Below are positions 39,900 to 49,754 of a DNA stretch of 64,000 nucleotides, one piece after another. The notes under the pieces were generated by a model. The model was not told the origin of the DNA, did no database searches, and was given only the letters and a program-made list of their open reading frames with translations. The number at the start of each line of letters is the position of its first letter. Positions within the stretch are counted from its first letter, which is position 1. Origin of the DNA: an uncultured Dokdonia sp. (GTDB lineage: Bacteria > Bacteroidota > Bacteroidia > Flavobacteriales > Flavobacteriaceae). Where the stretch lies: assembly GCA_947503305.1 (NCBI GenBank), contig CANNDF010000002.1:310001-374000 (forward strand). The letters are read 5' to 3'. A program made the position numbers and the translations under genes.

Positions 39900-40238
39900 A
39901 TGGCAACCAAAATTAAATCAGATATTAAAATCTCCATCGAACTTGATGAAAATAGAGTTCCTGAAAAAATGGCTTGGACAGCTAGAGATGGTGGTGTTGC
40001 AAATGAACCAGCAAAAGCGATGTTATTAGGTCTTTGGGATCATGAGCACCAAGAAGCAGTAAGTATTGATTTATGGACAAAAGATATGCCTGTAGATGAA
40101 ATGCAAGTCTTTTTTCATCAAACGTTAGTAGGGATGACAGAAACTTTCCGTCGAGCGACAGGTAATGATAAAATGAGCGACACAATGAAGGATTTTTGTG
40201 ATTATTTTGCAGAGCATCTTAACCTTAAAAAAGATTAA
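39900..40238 (+). CDS. gldC: Gliding motility protein GldC
   Basis: 112 residues, no signal peptide, so cytoplasmic. IKSDIKISIELDENRVPEKMAWTARDGG and LWTKDMPVDEMQVFFHQTL match GldC, which enhances but is not essential for gliding in F. johnsoniae. It starts two bases after gldB and is surely co-translated. Confidence 0.92.
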   Translation: MATKIKSDIKISIELDENRVPEKMAWTARDGGVANEPAKAMLLGLWDHEHQEAVSIDLWTKDMPVDEMQVFFHQTLVGMTETFRRATGNDKMSDTMKDFCDYFAEHLNLKKD

Positions 40239-40269
40239 GTATTCATATTCAAAATAGGTATAGCTTAAC

Positions 40270-40641
40270 ATGAGATTACTCTTTGTGTATAATGCAAACT
40301 CAGGCTTAGTTAATAACTGGATAGATATTGCTCATAAGGTTGTACATCCTAATAGCTATGAGTGTGATCTTTGTTTATTAACACATGGTAGCTTTCGCGA
40401 AAAACGACTCTGGAAAACATTTCGCGATCGTAGTAAAATACATATGGAGTTTTATCATAAAGACGAATTTCTTAAAAAATTTGCTTCTAAATGGCTGCCT
40501 AAGTATGACTTTCCCATGATACTATTTGAAAAAAATGGGTACTTAGAACCTTTTATAACCGCTCCAATGTTTAAGGACATACATTCTGTAGACGATTTAA
40601 TATCAAAAATTGAGCTTCTAGCTTTCAATACTATAAATTAA
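40270..40641 (+). CDS. Conserved small protein of unknown function
   Basis: 123 residues, soluble. MRLLFVYNANSGLVNNWIDIAHKVVHPNSYECDLCLLTHGSF looks like the start of a conserved flavobacterial family that I believe is often annotated loosely as a GTPase, but no P-loop or other GTPase motif is present. The CDLC pair could bind a metal. A half-degraded palindrome copy at 40391 is read as SFREK. Downstream of gldC by 31 bases. Function unknown. Confidence 0.75.
   Translation: MRLLFVYNANSGLVNNWIDIAHKVVHPNSYECDLCLLTHGSFREKRLWKTFRDRSKIHMEFYHKDEFLKKFASKWLPKYDFPMILFEKNGYLEPFITAPMFKDIHSVDDLISKIELLAFNTIN
40391..40404. repeat. Dispersed palindrome, copy 9 (two substitutions, coding)
   Basis: GCTTTCGCGAAAAA, intact up to the last two bases of the core. 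Read as SFREK in the 123-residue protein. Confidence 0.5.
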
Positions 40642-40963
40642 TTTTTTTCTTCCTTTTAAATAGCTATTTTTTGTGTAAGTCGTTGAGAATCTATGATCTA
40701 TTGTTTTGAAGGTGAAATAGTATAAAAATCACTAGCTATCAGTTAATTACATTTATGATTACGGTATAAACGTACTTAATTACGTTCATTTAATTATGTT
40801 AATTATTTGTTAAAATGTGTTGTTTATCGATGATTTTGGTAATTATATAGATATTTGTCACAAAATAAATAAGAATTTACAAGTTTATAACGATTAAATT
40901 ATGTTTGTTTTGACTCTCAAGAGCCCCCCCGATGTCTCTATGAGATGTCCCCAAATCATGAAT

Positions 40964-42106
40964 ATGAAATTAATGGAACCTACAATACGAAAGATAGTAT
41001 CTTTTTTGGTGTTTACTATTGTTTTTATAGTACTTGGCTATAAGACTTATGGACAAACACAAGCAAACTCTGTTCGGACAGGTGTTACATTTCAGTGGTC
41101 TGACACACAACCTGATACGGATGATCCCGCTACAATAAGCTCTATAACTATAGATGGAGCTATCTATTCTTCATTTACGGTACCATCTTCTTATGCATTA
41201 ACCCGACTTGGTCCTAATGGGAATAATAATAATAGAATTAATGAAAATGGGAATCAAATAAATAATAGTAGTGCAAATTCAGATTGGGTAGATGATGCTA
41301 TTGCTGCATTTCAAGATAAGAACCTAAATCATTATTTCTCATCAAATAGTAATGGGAGAAATTTTTGTAATGATTTTGATGAGGTAGCAACAACTGATGC
41401 TCAAATCCAATCACTCTTATATTCTCCAGGCATTCCTTCTAATGATGGAGGGATTCTGGCTATTACAGAACGAAATGCCAATAATTGTTATTACATCTCT
41501 GTATATGGGATTCCAGATGGAGGTAGTAGTGAAGAATTACTAGGGGATACTTTTGTAAGACAAAACTCAGGTCAATCAGGACCGCAGTTTAATGCTCCTC
41601 CAGATGGGGTAGATTACTGGAATTCTGGAAGAGTGGTCGAAAATAATGGAACTATAGGGATAGCTATTTTTACACTAGATGATCTAGCTCCTATTGGATC
41701 TACCATAACTAGAGTAGACCTTACTGGTGCTACGAATGATCATGGAGATGGAAAATGTTTTATACTCCAGAGATATGCAGTACCTATTATTGAAAAGAGC
41801 TGTATGAATGATCGTTTTGACGGTAGTGTTAATGGAAGAAATAACCCTACAGGATCGACATTTTCCTTAGTATCAGGCCCAACTCCAGCTGGGCAGGATT
41901 TTACATTTAATACAGATGGATCATATAGCTATACGCCAGACATAGCCTTTACTGGAGATGTTGTCTTTGAGTATGAAGTATGTTTGCCTGTACCAAATAC
42001 GTCCACCTGTGATAACTCAACAGTTACACTAACTTATGAAACAGGACCTACAACAGATTGTGAATGCTCCTCTGGGACAGCCGATGCACCTCTGTTGCAA
42101 AATTAG
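40964..42106 (+). CDS. Secreted surface protein with C-terminal Ig-like domain
   Basis: About 380 residues from the Met at 40964; other in-frame ATGs at 40901, 40958 and 40973 are possible. A signal peptide ends near GYKTYGQ. The body is rich in Asn, Asp, Gly and Ser with four or more Cys. A segment near the C-terminus (FTFNTDGSYSYTPDIAFTGDVVFEYEV) is a cadherin-like or VCBS-type repeat as in surface adhesins. There is no T9SS sorting domain. A run of seven C (40924-40930) lies between the first and the chosen ATG. The 260 bases upstream have no gene. Confidence 0.65.
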   Translation: MKLMEPTIRKIVSFLVFTIVFIVLGYKTYGQTQANSVRTGVTFQWSDTQPDTDDPATISSITIDGAIYSSFTVPSSYALTRLGPNGNNNNRINENGNQINNSSANSDWVDDAIAAFQDKNLNHYFSSNSNGRNFCNDFDEVATTDAQIQSLLYSPGIPSNDGGILAITERNANNCYYISVYGIPDGGSSEELLGDTFVRQNSGQSGPQFNAPPDGVDYWNSGRVVENNGTIGIAIFTLDDLAPIGSTITRVDLTGATNDHGDGKCFILQRYAVPIIEKSCMNDRFDGSVNGRNNPTGSTFSLVSGPTPAGQDFTFNTDGSYSYTPDIAFTGDVVFEYEVCLPVPNTSTCDNSTVTLTYETGPTTDCECSSGTADAPLLQN

Positions 42107-42146
42107 TTTTTAAATAAATGATAACCCTTCCCAAATATATCTGATA

Positions 42147-42851
42147 ATGAAAAAAATAATAACTCTTTATGTATTATGCTTTTTTACAACCTATGTAAGT
42201 TTTGCACAAGTAGGTATTGGCACTAGTGAACCTAAAGAAGCATTGCATGTGGCAGGAAGTACCAGTACTATACGTATTGAAGGATTAAGTAATGAAAATA
42301 ATAGTCATAATTCTGGAGATGGTAAAATGTATAATGTATTTGTAGATTCCGATGGTGATCTTTCCTTGGGAACTCAATCTGGGCAGATAGCATCGGGTCC
42401 TAATGTTACAGCCCCAGTTGTAGTCCAAACTACACCAAATTCTGGATTAAATGCTGCTGAACTCTATCAGAAAGATTTTACACTAACTCAAAGAGCATTA
42501 GTAGTGATAACATACTATGTGTCTGTAGACTTCAAGACCTACGATGGAACTGCAAATATAGATGACGGTAGAGCAAAGGTAGCTCACAATTATTTTTACT
42601 TAGGTAATGGGACTACCGCCGATACTACAAAAGCTTATGGTATGACAAGTACTGTATATTCAAACGTAAATTGCGATACAGCAACAGGGTTTGTGTATAA
42701 CTCTAGATCTGCAACAATTTCTCTAGATCCAGGTACATATAGTGTTCATTTAAATGGCGCTGTTTTTGGAGGAGATTTAACTTCTGAAGCTGCATTTAGA
42801 GCTACATTTGGTGATATAGATAGATTGGACATTGACGCTATATATCTGTAA
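42147..42851 (+). CDS. Secreted protein with adhesin-type N-terminal repeat
   Basis: 234 residues. Signal peptide MKKIITLYVLCFFTTYVSFA, then QVGIGTSEPKEALHVAGSTSTIRIEGL. This is the short motif that begins many Bacteroidota surface and tail-fibre-like proteins. The remainder is beta-rich without recognised catalytic motifs and ends DRLDIDAIYL. Only 40 bases after the previous secreted protein, so the two are probably one unit with a related surface role. Confidence 0.7.
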   Translation: MKKIITLYVLCFFTTYVSFAQVGIGTSEPKEALHVAGSTSTIRIEGLSNENNSHNSGDGKMYNVFVDSDGDLSLGTQSGQIASGPNVTAPVVVQTTPNSGLNAAELYQKDFTLTQRALVVITYYVSVDFKTYDGTANIDDGRAKVAHNYFYLGNGTTADTTKAYGMTSTVYSNVNCDTATGFVYNSRSATISLDPGTYSVHLNGAVFGGDLTSEAAFRATFGDIDRLDIDAIYL

Positions 42852-42856
42852 TAATA

Positions 42857-42877
42857 TAGATAGGATATCACTATCTA
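42857..42877. terminator. Inverted repeat between convergent genes
   Basis: TAGATAG (42857-42863), loop GATATCA, CTATCTA (42871-42877), in the gap between converging genes. No T-tract follows on either strand, so termination activity is uncertain. Confidence 0.35.
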
Positions 42878-42916
42878 AATAAAGTAGAATGGAGAATTTT
42901 AAGAAAAGGGCTTTGA

Positions 42917-43525
42917 TTAGTCTTGCTCAAAATTATTGTTAATCTCATCTATGTATGCTAGAATTTCTTCTTGACCTATTTTATTTGAAGCGCTACTTAT
43001 AAAATAGTTTGGAAATTCTATCCAAGCACTAGCTAATAGCGTTTTTTTGTAAAATTCTATATTACGTTCTAAGGCATTAGGCTTGAGTTTGTCTGCCTTG
43101 GTAAAAATAATAGAAAACGGGATTTGATGTTCCCCTAGATACTCCATAAAATCAGTATCTATAGGTTGTGGTTCGTGACGACAATCTACAAGGACAAATG
43201 CAGAGACAAGTTGTTGACGGTGCTCAAAATAATCAGTAATAAATTTTTGAAAATACTTCTTATCTTTTTTAGAAACACGAGCATATCCATAGCCTGGTAA
43301 ATCTACAAGATGCCAATTTTTATTAATTAAGAAGTGATTAATAAGCTGTGTTTTTCCAGGTCTACCCGAGGTTTTGGCTAGACTTTTTCTATTAGTAAGC
43401 ATGTTTATTAAAGATGACTTCCCTACATTAGATCTCCCTATGAATGCATATTCAGGAATCATAGTGTTTGGACACTTTGCAACTTCAGAATTGCTTACCA
43501 CAAATGTAGCCGACTTGACTTGCAT
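42917..43525 (-). CDS. engB: Ribosome biogenesis GTP-binding protein YihA/YsxC
   Basis: Essential GTPase in large-subunit assembly. 202 residues. G1 GRSNVGKSS at 30-38, G3 DLPGYGYA, G4 TKADK and the end ISSASNKIGQEEI are diagnostic. Twelve bases downstream of the hydrolase gene on the same strand, so likely co-transcribed with it. Confidence 0.96.
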   Translation of the reverse strand: MQVKSATFVVSNSEVAKCPNTMIPEYAFIGRSNVGKSSLINMLTNRKSLAKTSGRPGKTQLINHFLINKNWHLVDLPGYGYARVSKKDKKYFQKFITDYFEHRQQLVSAFVLVDCRHEPQPIDTDFMEYLGEHQIPFSIIFTKADKLKPNALERNIEFYKKTLLASAWIEFPNYFISSASNKIGQEEILAYIDEINNNFEQD

Positions 43526-43537
43526 ACAATACTGTGA

Positions 43538-44302
43538 TTATAAACTTCTATCTTTTAACCAGTTAAGTAGGATCTTATTGAATTGATCAGGTTGCTCCAT
43601 CATAGCTGCATGCCCACATTTATCAATCCAGTATAAATCAGAATCTGGAAGAAGCTTGTCAAAATCTTCGGCAACTTCAGGTGGAGTAACACTATCTTGT
43701 TTTCCCCATATAATACAGGTAGGGGTATGCATTTCTGGAAGATCCTGAGCCATATTATGGCGAATAGCGCTTTTTGCAATCGCAAGCGTCTTAATTAATT
43801 TATTGCGATCATTTACCGTTTCATAAACTTCATCTACAATTTCTTTGGTGGCAATTTCTGGATTATAAAATACTCCTTGCGCTTTCTTTTTAATATACTC
43901 GTAATCTCCACGTTTAGGATAGCTTTCTCCCATAGCACTCTCGTAAAGACCAGAGCTACCAGTGATCACAAGTCCTTTGACTTTTTCGGGATATACTTTA
44001 GTATGATATAACCCTACATGACCTCCCATAGAATTTCCTAAGAGTACTACTTGATCATATCCTTTGAAGTCTATAAATTCTTTTAAATATTTTGCAAAAC
44101 TCTTTACCCCTGTTTTAATAAGAGGCATCGAATAAACAGGGAGTTCTGGAATAACTACCTTAAAACCATTTGCAGAAAAGAAATCTGTTACTGAATCAAA
44201 GTTGCTCAAACCACCCATTAATCCATGTAAAATAATAATAGGTGTGCCTTCTCCTTCTTCTAAATAGGTGAATTTATCTTCGGTTTTAAGATTATATTTC
44301 AT
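43538..44302 (-). CDS. Alpha/beta hydrolase
   Basis: 254 residues from the Met at 44302 (MKYNLKTEDKFTYLEEG). An upstream in-frame Met at 44419 would add 39 residues without family similarity. The oxyanion HG is in IIILHGLMGG, the nucleophile Ser91 in GNSMGG, and the catalytic His231 in DKCGHAAMMEQP; Asp is likely in WGKQDSVTPP. Family members include esterases and C-C hydrolases. The substrate is unknown. Adjacent to engB. Confidence 0.85.
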   Translation of the reverse strand: MKYNLKTEDKFTYLEEGEGTPIIILHGLMGGLSNFDSVTDFFSANGFKVVIPELPVYSMPLIKTGVKSFAKYLKEFIDFKGYDQVVLLGNSMGGHVGLYHTKVYPEKVKGLVITGSSGLYESAMGESYPKRGDYEYIKKKAQGVFYNPEIATKEIVDEVYETVNDRNKLIKTLAIAKSAIRHNMAQDLPEMHTPTCIIWGKQDSVTPPEVAEDFDKLLPDSDLYWIDKCGHAAMMEQPDQFNKILLNWLKDRSL

Positions 44303-44446
44303 AGTTATAGTTAGGCAGTCACTTGATGACAAATATAGGTATTTCCTTGTGATTGCATCCTTTTTTTGTAAATGCTTCACAAGTAATTTGTTGTCGTATA
44401 ATAATAGCATAACTATCATTCATTTTAAACAAATATTTTTTTTTCA

Positions 44447-44470
44447 AGTATGCTTTCGCGAAAGCATGCT
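44447..44470. repeat. Dispersed palindrome, copy 10 (exact core)
   Basis: Perfect 18-bp centre ATGCTTTCGCGAAAGCAT (44450-44467), symmetry extending to 24 bp with one mismatched pair. In the divergent 307-bp gap between the hydrolase and mraZ genes. Confidence 0.85.
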
Positions 44471-44572
44471 ATAAATAGTAACAATGCTCTTCGAAATTGT
44501 TGATAAACTAGTCTTGTGTCAAAACTTATCAACAAAGTGCAATTATGTGGTAAAATGTGCAATATTTTCTTT

Positions 44573-44580
44573 TATATTTG
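44573..44580 (+). promoter_or_regulatory. Probable -7 element of the division cluster promoter
   Basis: TATATTTG is a perfect match to the Bacteroidota -7 consensus, 29 bases before the mraZ GTG. No convincing -33 TTTG is visible about 20 bases upstream. The rest of the 44303-44609 gap holds palindrome copy 10 and GTTGATAA / TTATCAAC half sites (44500-44532) of unknown role. Confidence 0.55.
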
Positions 44581-44609
44581 ATCAATGTTGGTAATTTTTA
44601 GAGATATAA

Positions 44610-45083
44610 GTGCATAATCTTATTGGAACATACGAGTGTAAAATTGATGCAAAAGGCCGTTTAATGTTGCCTCAGGCATTTAAAAAACAACTAGCTCCCG
44701 TCTTACAAGACGGTTTTGTGCTTAAACGTGCTGTGTTTCAAAAATGTTTGGAATTATATCCTATTGCAGAATGGAATGTTCTTTCTCAAAAAGTAAATAA
44801 GCTGAATCGTTTTAATAAAAAGAATGATGAGTTTATACGTCGTTTTAATGCAGGATTGAAACCTGTTGAGGTTGATGGTTCGGGAAGAATCCTTATTTCA
44901 AAAGATTTGCATGCATTTGCAAAAACAAAAAAAGAGGTAGTTGTTAATGCTGCAATAAATGTACTTGAAATATGGGATAAGGAATTATATGAAAAAGCAA
45001 TAGATGAAGCGGCATTGGATTTTGCAGAGTTGGCAGAAGAGGTGATGGGAAATCAAAATGATGTGCCAGATGGATTATCATAA
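44610..45083 (+). CDS. mraZ: Transcriptional regulator MraZ
   Basis: DNA-binding regulator of the dcw cluster. 157 residues, starting at GTG 44610 (reads M-HNLIGTYECKIDAKGRLMLPQAFKKQL). The two SpoVT/AbrB-like DXXXR-containing repeats are seen as DAKGRLMLP and DGSGRILIS. In E. coli MraZ binds its own leader and represses the cluster. The matching direct repeats were not identified here. Overlaps rsmH. Confidence 0.94.
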   Translation: MHNLIGTYECKIDAKGRLMLPQAFKKQLAPVLQDGFVLKRAVFQKCLELYPIAEWNVLSQKVNKLNRFNKKNDEFIRRFNAGLKPVEVDGSGRILISKDLHAFAKTKKEVVVNAAINVLEIWDKELYEKAIDEAALDFAELAEEVMGNQNDVPDGLS

Positions 45084-45966
45084 CCCAGTTTTATTAAAAG
45101 AAACCGTTGACGGTCTTGATATTCGGCCTGATGGGATATATGTAGATGTCACTTTTGGGGGAGGAGGGCATTCAAAAGAAATATTAAAAAGACTTGATGA
45201 ACGTGGGAAGCTTTTTGCTTTTGATCAGGATCAAGATGCTCAGGGAAATATTTTGGAAGACAATCGGTTTGTGTTGATACCAGAAAATTTTAGATATGTC
45301 AAACGGTTTTTACGTCTTCATGGGCTTAGGAAAGTAGACGGGATTCTAGGAGATTTTGGAGTTTCTTCCCATCAGTTTGATGTAGCAGAGCGAGGGTTTT
45401 CTACACGATTTGAAAGTGATCTTGATATGCGGATGAATCAGAATGACGCACTTTCTGCATATCATGTGGTAAACGATTATGAAGAAGAAGATTTGAGACG
45501 TGTGTTCTGGCAGTATGGTGAATTACGGAATGCTCCTAAACTGGCGAGAGCTATTTTGGGAAGTCGTGAAAAGGAGGTGATAAAAACTAGTGAACAACTT
45601 AAAGAGGTCTTACGTATGTTCTTGCCTAAACATAAAGAACATAAAATCCTTGCTCAAATATACCAAGCGATACGCATAGAAGTAAATCAAGAAATAGAGG
45701 CATTAAAGGAATTCTTAACACAAACTGAACAATTGCTAGAAACTGGAGGACGTTTAAGTTTAATATCCTATCACTCTCTAGAAGATAGATTAGTAAAAAG
45801 GTATATAAGAAATGGTTTGTTTGAAGGAGAGCCAGAAAAAGATATGTATGGAAATTTTGAAGTCCCTTTTAAAAAAATAGGGAAACTTATTATTCCAAGT
45901 CAAGAAGAAATAAATAGTAATAATAGAGCGCGAAGTGCAAAATTAAGAATTGCTCAACGTTTGTAG
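45070..45966 (+). CDS. rsmH: 16S rRNA (cytosine-1402 N4)-methyltransferase RsmH/MraW
   Basis: Methylates C1402 in the decoding centre. I chose ATG 45070 (298 residues, MDYHNPVLLKETVDGL), the family-like N-terminus. ATGs at 45058 and 45061 are also in frame. The SAM site VDVTFGGGGHSKEIL and GILGDFGVSSHQFD are clear, as is SYHSLEDRLVKRYI. Its start lies inside mraZ (14-base overlap), so the pair is coupled. Confidence 0.94.
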   Translation: MDYHNPVLLKETVDGLDIRPDGIYVDVTFGGGGHSKEILKRLDERGKLFAFDQDQDAQGNILEDNRFVLIPENFRYVKRFLRLHGLRKVDGILGDFGVSSHQFDVAERGFSTRFESDLDMRMNQNDALSAYHVVNDYEEEDLRRVFWQYGELRNAPKLARAILGSREKEVIKTSEQLKEVLRMFLPKHKEHKILAQIYQAIRIEVNQEIEALKEFLTQTEQLLETGGRLSLISYHSLEDRLVKRYIRNGLFEGEPEKDMYGNFEVPFKKIGKLIIPSQEEINSNNRARSAKLRIAQRL

Positions 45967-45974
45967 TAAGTGAC

Positions 45975-46295
45975 ATGAAGAAACGTATAAATGATATTCT
46001 CAAAGGAAAATTTTTGGTGGATGAAGAAGCCTTTAAAAACTGGCGGATGATCATTTTTTTATCTGTACTGGCACTTATTATGATAGCAAGTTCACATAGA
46101 GCTGATGAAAAAGTTCATGAAATAGCAAGGCTTAAGGCAAAAGTAGAAGAGCTTAGAAGCGAGTCTGTAGATGCCCGATTAGAGTTATGGAAACTCAAAA
46201 TAGAGAGCAACGTAGCTCGTAAGATGGAATCTAGAGGAGTGCAACCTTCTACGACTCCTCCCAAAAAAATAAAAGTAAAAAGAAAGCAACAATAA
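45975..46295 (+). CDS. ftsL: FtsL-like cell division protein
   Basis: 106 residues, bitopic: a 45-residue cytoplasmic N-terminus, one membrane segment (WRMIIFLSVLALIMIASS), then a leucine-zipper-like coiled coil (ADEKVHEIARLKAKVEELRSESVDARLELWKLKIE) and a basic tail. Size, topology and position between rsmH and ftsI define it as FtsL. Sequence conservation of this family is always low. FtsL recruits and activates FtsWI with FtsB and FtsQ. Confidence 0.85.
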   Translation: MKKRINDILKGKFLVDEEAFKNWRMIIFLSVLALIMIASSHRADEKVHEIARLKAKVEELRSESVDARLELWKLKIESNVARKMESRGVQPSTTPPKKIKVKRKQQ

Positions 46296-46302
46296 CTTCA
46301 GA

Positions 46303-48294
46303 ATGGCAACCACAGAGAAGAGCATATTAAACCGTTTGTATTTTGTAGCTGGATGTATGTTCATCTTTGCACTGGCGGTTACGATTAAGCTTGTGGATAT
46401 TCAGTTATTCAAAGGTGAAAAGTATAGAAAACTAGCTATCACTAGTACGGAGAAAATGGTAACGATTCCAGCTACTCGTGGAAATCTTTATGCTGGAGAT
46501 GGTAGCTTACTTGCCACTTCTGTTATAAAATATGATATTCGATGGGATGCAGTTTCTCCTACAGAAGAACATTTTGGAGAAACTATTATAGGGCTAAGCG
46601 AAGGCCTGTCGGAGTTACTTGGAAAACCTAAGGCCTATTATGAGGCTCGTTTACGTAAAGCTAGAGCAACAAAAAACAGATATCTCTTTATTGCACGGGA
46701 CTTAAGTTATGGTGATTTTATAAAGATTAAATCCTTACCTCTTTTTAATAAAGGTCAATTTAGAGGAGGGATTATTGTAGAGCAACATACAGAAAGAGAA
46801 CATCCATTAGACAAAATGGCCGAACGTACTGTAGGGTATGAGCGAAAAGATGATAGTGGATATTTTACAAGGGTCGGGTTAGAAGGTGCTTATGGACATT
46901 ATCTAAGAGGGAAAGAAGGACGTAGACTTAAACAAAAAATTGCTAAAGGGGAATGGAAGCCTTTAGGAGTCGGTAATATTGTTGAGCCTAGAGATGGGTA
47001 CGATGTAATATCTACTATAGATGTAAATATTCAGGACATTGCTCATAATGCATTACTTACAAGTCTTGAAAAATTTAAAGCAGATCATGGTTGTGTTGTA
47101 GTAATGGAAACCAAAACAGGGGAAATAAAGGCGATTTCTAATTTGGGTCGTACTTCTGAAGGAAAATACTATGAACGACTTAATTATGCAGTAGGAGAGT
47201 CCCATGAACCCGGGAGTACTTTTAAGTTAATGGCTATGGTTGCTGCTCTAGAAGATAAGGCTATAGACACGAGTATGGTTATTGATACAGAAAAGGGTCG
47301 TGTAAAATTTTATGACCGCACAGTTTACGATTCCAAATGGGGTGGTTATGGAAAAGTAAGTGCAGCAAGGGCTTTTGAGTTAAGTAGCAATACGGCCTTT
47401 GCAAAAATGATAAACGAACCCTATAAGAAGGATCCAAAGCGTTTTGTAAAACGATTATTCAATATGGGTCTAAATGAGAAGCTAGGGTTAGAAATTAAAG
47501 GGGAAGGAGAGCCTACATTTCCATATCCAGGCGATAAGAATTGGTATGGAACAACATTGCCTTGGATGGCTTTTGGATATGGAATTGAACTAACACCGCT
47601 TCAAACGTTGACATTTTATAATGCAATAGCAAATGATGGAGAGATGATAAAACCGCGTTTTATCAAAGAAGTAAAGGAATGGGATGTTACTGTAGAAAAA
47701 TTTGAAAAAGAAGTTATTAACCCACGTATTGCATCACAGTCTACCATCAATGCTGTTAAGAAAATGATGGAAAATACAGTACGCCGTGGAACTGCAAAGA
47801 ATATATATAGTAAGGAGTTTTCTATGGCAGGTAAGACAGGTACATGTCAAACAGAATACTGGATTGAACCTAATCGCTATATAGCTTCTTTTGCAGGTTA
47901 TTTTCCTGCAGATAATCCTAAGTACTCATGTATTGTCGTGATTCATAAACCAGAAAAATCATTGGGGTATTATGGTAATATCGTTGCAGCTCCTGTTTTT
48001 AAACGGATCGCTCAGAAAATATATTCAGATACACCTGTAATAGACGAGGTATTAATTCCTGATGCTAATAGTCCTTTAATAGAAAAAGATTATCAGAATT
48101 ATTATACACAAGAAAATAAAACACATAAAACTATTCCCAATGTAAAGGGGATGAGTGGTATGGATGCTGTAGCACTGTTGGAAAATTTAGGATTAAAAGT
48201 TCGCTTTCGCGGAAGCGGAAAAGTAAAGAATCAATCTATAGACGCTGGTACGGCACTAAAAAAAGGAGTAACAATCTCATTAGAATTATCTTGA
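46303..48294 (+). CDS. ftsI: Division-specific transpeptidase FtsI (PBP3) with PASTA domain
   Basis: Class B penicillin-binding protein that cross-links septal peptidoglycan. 663 residues: N-terminal membrane anchor (about 12-32), pedestal domain, and transpeptidase with SxxK at Ser305-Lys308, SSN at 361-363 and KTGT at 511-514. A single C-terminal PASTA domain (about 600-663, IPNVKGMSGMDAVALLENLGLKV) is present, as in many Bacteroidota and Gram-positives but not E. coli. The PASTA region contains palindrome copy 11, read as RFRGSG. Confidence 0.96.
   Translation: MATTEKSILNRLYFVAGCMFIFALAVTIKLVDIQLFKGEKYRKLAITSTEKMVTIPATRGNLYAGDGSLLATSVIKYDIRWDAVSPTEEHFGETIIGLSEGLSELLGKPKAYYEARLRKARATKNRYLFIARDLSYGDFIKIKSLPLFNKGQFRGGIIVEQHTEREHPLDKMAERTVGYERKDDSGYFTRVGLEGAYGHYLRGKEGRRLKQKIAKGEWKPLGVGNIVEPRDGYDVISTIDVNIQDIAHNALLTSLEKFKADHGCVVVMETKTGEIKAISNLGRTSEGKYYERLNYAVGESHEPGSTFKLMAMVAALEDKAIDTSMVIDTEKGRVKFYDRTVYDSKWGGYGKVSAARAFELSSNTAFAKMINEPYKKDPKRFVKRLFNMGLNEKLGLEIKGEGEPTFPYPGDKNWYGTTLPWMAFGYGIELTPLQTLTFYNAIANDGEMIKPRFIKEVKEWDVTVEKFEKEVINPRIASQSTINAVKKMMENTVRRGTAKNIYSKEFSMAGKTGTCQTEYWIEPNRYIASFAGYFPADNPKYSCIVVIHKPEKSLGYYGNIVAAPVFKRIAQKIYSDTPVIDEVLIPDANSPLIEKDYQNYYTQENKTHKTIPNVKGMSGMDAVALLENLGLKVRFRGSGKVKNQSIDAGTALKKGVTISLELS
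48203..48216. repeat. Dispersed palindrome, copy 11 (one substitution, in ftsI)
   Basis: GCTTTCGCGGAAGC, one A-to-G change. Encodes part of RFRGSG in the PASTA domain of FtsI. Confidence 0.6.
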
Positions 48295-49754
48295 TACTAT
48301 TAAAAGACATATTGTATAAAGTAACACTAGATGCTGTTGTAGGTAATACAACAGTAGCTGTTACAGAGTTGCAGTTTGATTCTCGAACAGTGGGGTTGAA
48401 TGATGTTTTTGTGGCTATACGAGGAACGCAAAGCGATGGTCATAATTATATAAATAAGGCCATTGAAAAAGGGGCCATTGCGATAATTTGTGAAGAGCTT
48501 CCAGAACAAATTATCAATGGAATCACGTATGTTAAAGTAGTTGATACGTCGAGTGCTTTGGCTATTATGGCCTCAAATTACTATAAGAACCCATCTCATA
48601 ATTTAAAACTAATAGGTATAACAGGAACTAATGGTAAAACAACTATTGCATCCCTGTTATACCAACTTTTTTCAAAGGCGGGCTATAAAGTAGGGCTACT
48701 GTCTACAGTTAAGATAATGGTTGGCTCTCAGGAGTATAAAGCAACACATACAACTCCAGATTCTATTACAATCAATAAATACCTTGCCCAAATGAATGAG
48801 GTAGGAGTAGAGTATTGTTTTATGGAAGTGAGTTCTCACGGTATTCATCAAAGACGTACTGAGGGATTGCAATTTACAGGGGGAGTTTTTACAAATATTA
48901 CGCATGACCATTTGGATTACCATCACACGTTTGCTGCATATCGAGACGTAAAAAAACGGTTTTTTGACCAACTTCCCAAAGAAGCTTTTGCACTTACAAA
49001 CATAGATGATAAGAACGGTCTTGTAATGTTGCAAAATACCAAAGCAAAGAAAATAACATACGCATTAAAGTCTTATGCAGATTTTAAAGCTCAGATTTTA
49101 GAAAGTCAACTTTCGGGCTTATTACTTAAAATCAATGGTCATGAAGTATGGGTGAAACTTATAGGTTCTTTTAATGCCTATAATCTATTGGCAATATACG
49201 CTACAGCTGAGTTGATGGGATTAGAACAGATGGAAGCATTGCAATTATTAAGTGAGTTAGAGAGTGTGAGCGGTCGTTTCCAATATTTGATTTCAAAGGA
49301 GAATATTACAGCTATTGTAGATTATGCCCATACCCCAGATGCCTTAAAAAATGTATTGGAGACCATAAATGGTATTCGTACTCAAAAAGAGCAATTAATA
49401 ACAGTTGTAGGTGCAGGTGGAGATCGCGATAATTCTAAACGACCTAAGATGGGGCATATAGCTTCTTCACTAAGTACTAAAGTGATTTTTACAAGTGATA
49501 ATCCACGAAGTGAACATCCAGAAACTATCATCCAAGAAATAGAAGAAGGTGTAGAACCACAACATTTTAAAAAGATCTTATCTATTACAGATAGAAAGCA
49601 AGCTATAAAAACAGCATGCCAACTTGCATCAACTAATGATATCATACTTATTGCAGGAAAAGGGCATGAAAATTATCAAGAAATTAATGGAGAACGATAT
49701 GATTTTGATGATTATAAGATTGTAGAAGAAACCTTAAATCAACTCAAGAAGTAA
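48291..49754 (+). CDS. murE: UDP-MurNAc-tripeptide synthetase MurE
   Basis: Adds the third amino acid to the peptidoglycan stem. 487 residues from TTG 48291, which overlaps the ftsI stop by four bases. The ATP site [11 protein letters not shown] is at 110-120. The SDNPRSEHP motif near residue 400 is the DNPR signature of meso-diaminopimelate-adding MurE, in line with Gram-negative peptidoglycan. murF, its usual neighbour, is not next to it. Confidence 0.96.
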   Translation: MILLKDILYKVTLDAVVGNTTVAVTELQFDSRTVGLNDVFVAIRGTQSDGHNYINKAIEKGAIAIICEELPEQIINGITYVKVVDTSSALAIMASNYYKNPSHNLKLIGITGTNGKTTIASLLYQLFSKAGYKVGLLSTVKIMVGSQEYKATHTTPDSITINKYLAQMNEVGVEYCFMEVSSHGIHQRRTEGLQFTGGVFTNITHDHLDYHHTFAAYRDVKKRFFDQLPKEAFALTNIDDKNGLVMLQNTKAKKITYALKSYADFKAQILESQLSGLLLKINGHEVWVKLIGSFNAYNLLAIYATAELMGLEQMEALQLLSELESVSGRFQYLISKENITAIVDYAHTPDALKNVLETINGIRTQKEQLITVVGAGGDRDNSKRPKMGHIASSLSTKVIFTSDNPRSEHPETIIQEIEEGVEPQHFKKILSITDRKQAIKTACQLASTNDIILIAGKGHENYQEINGERYDFDDYKIVEETLNQLKK

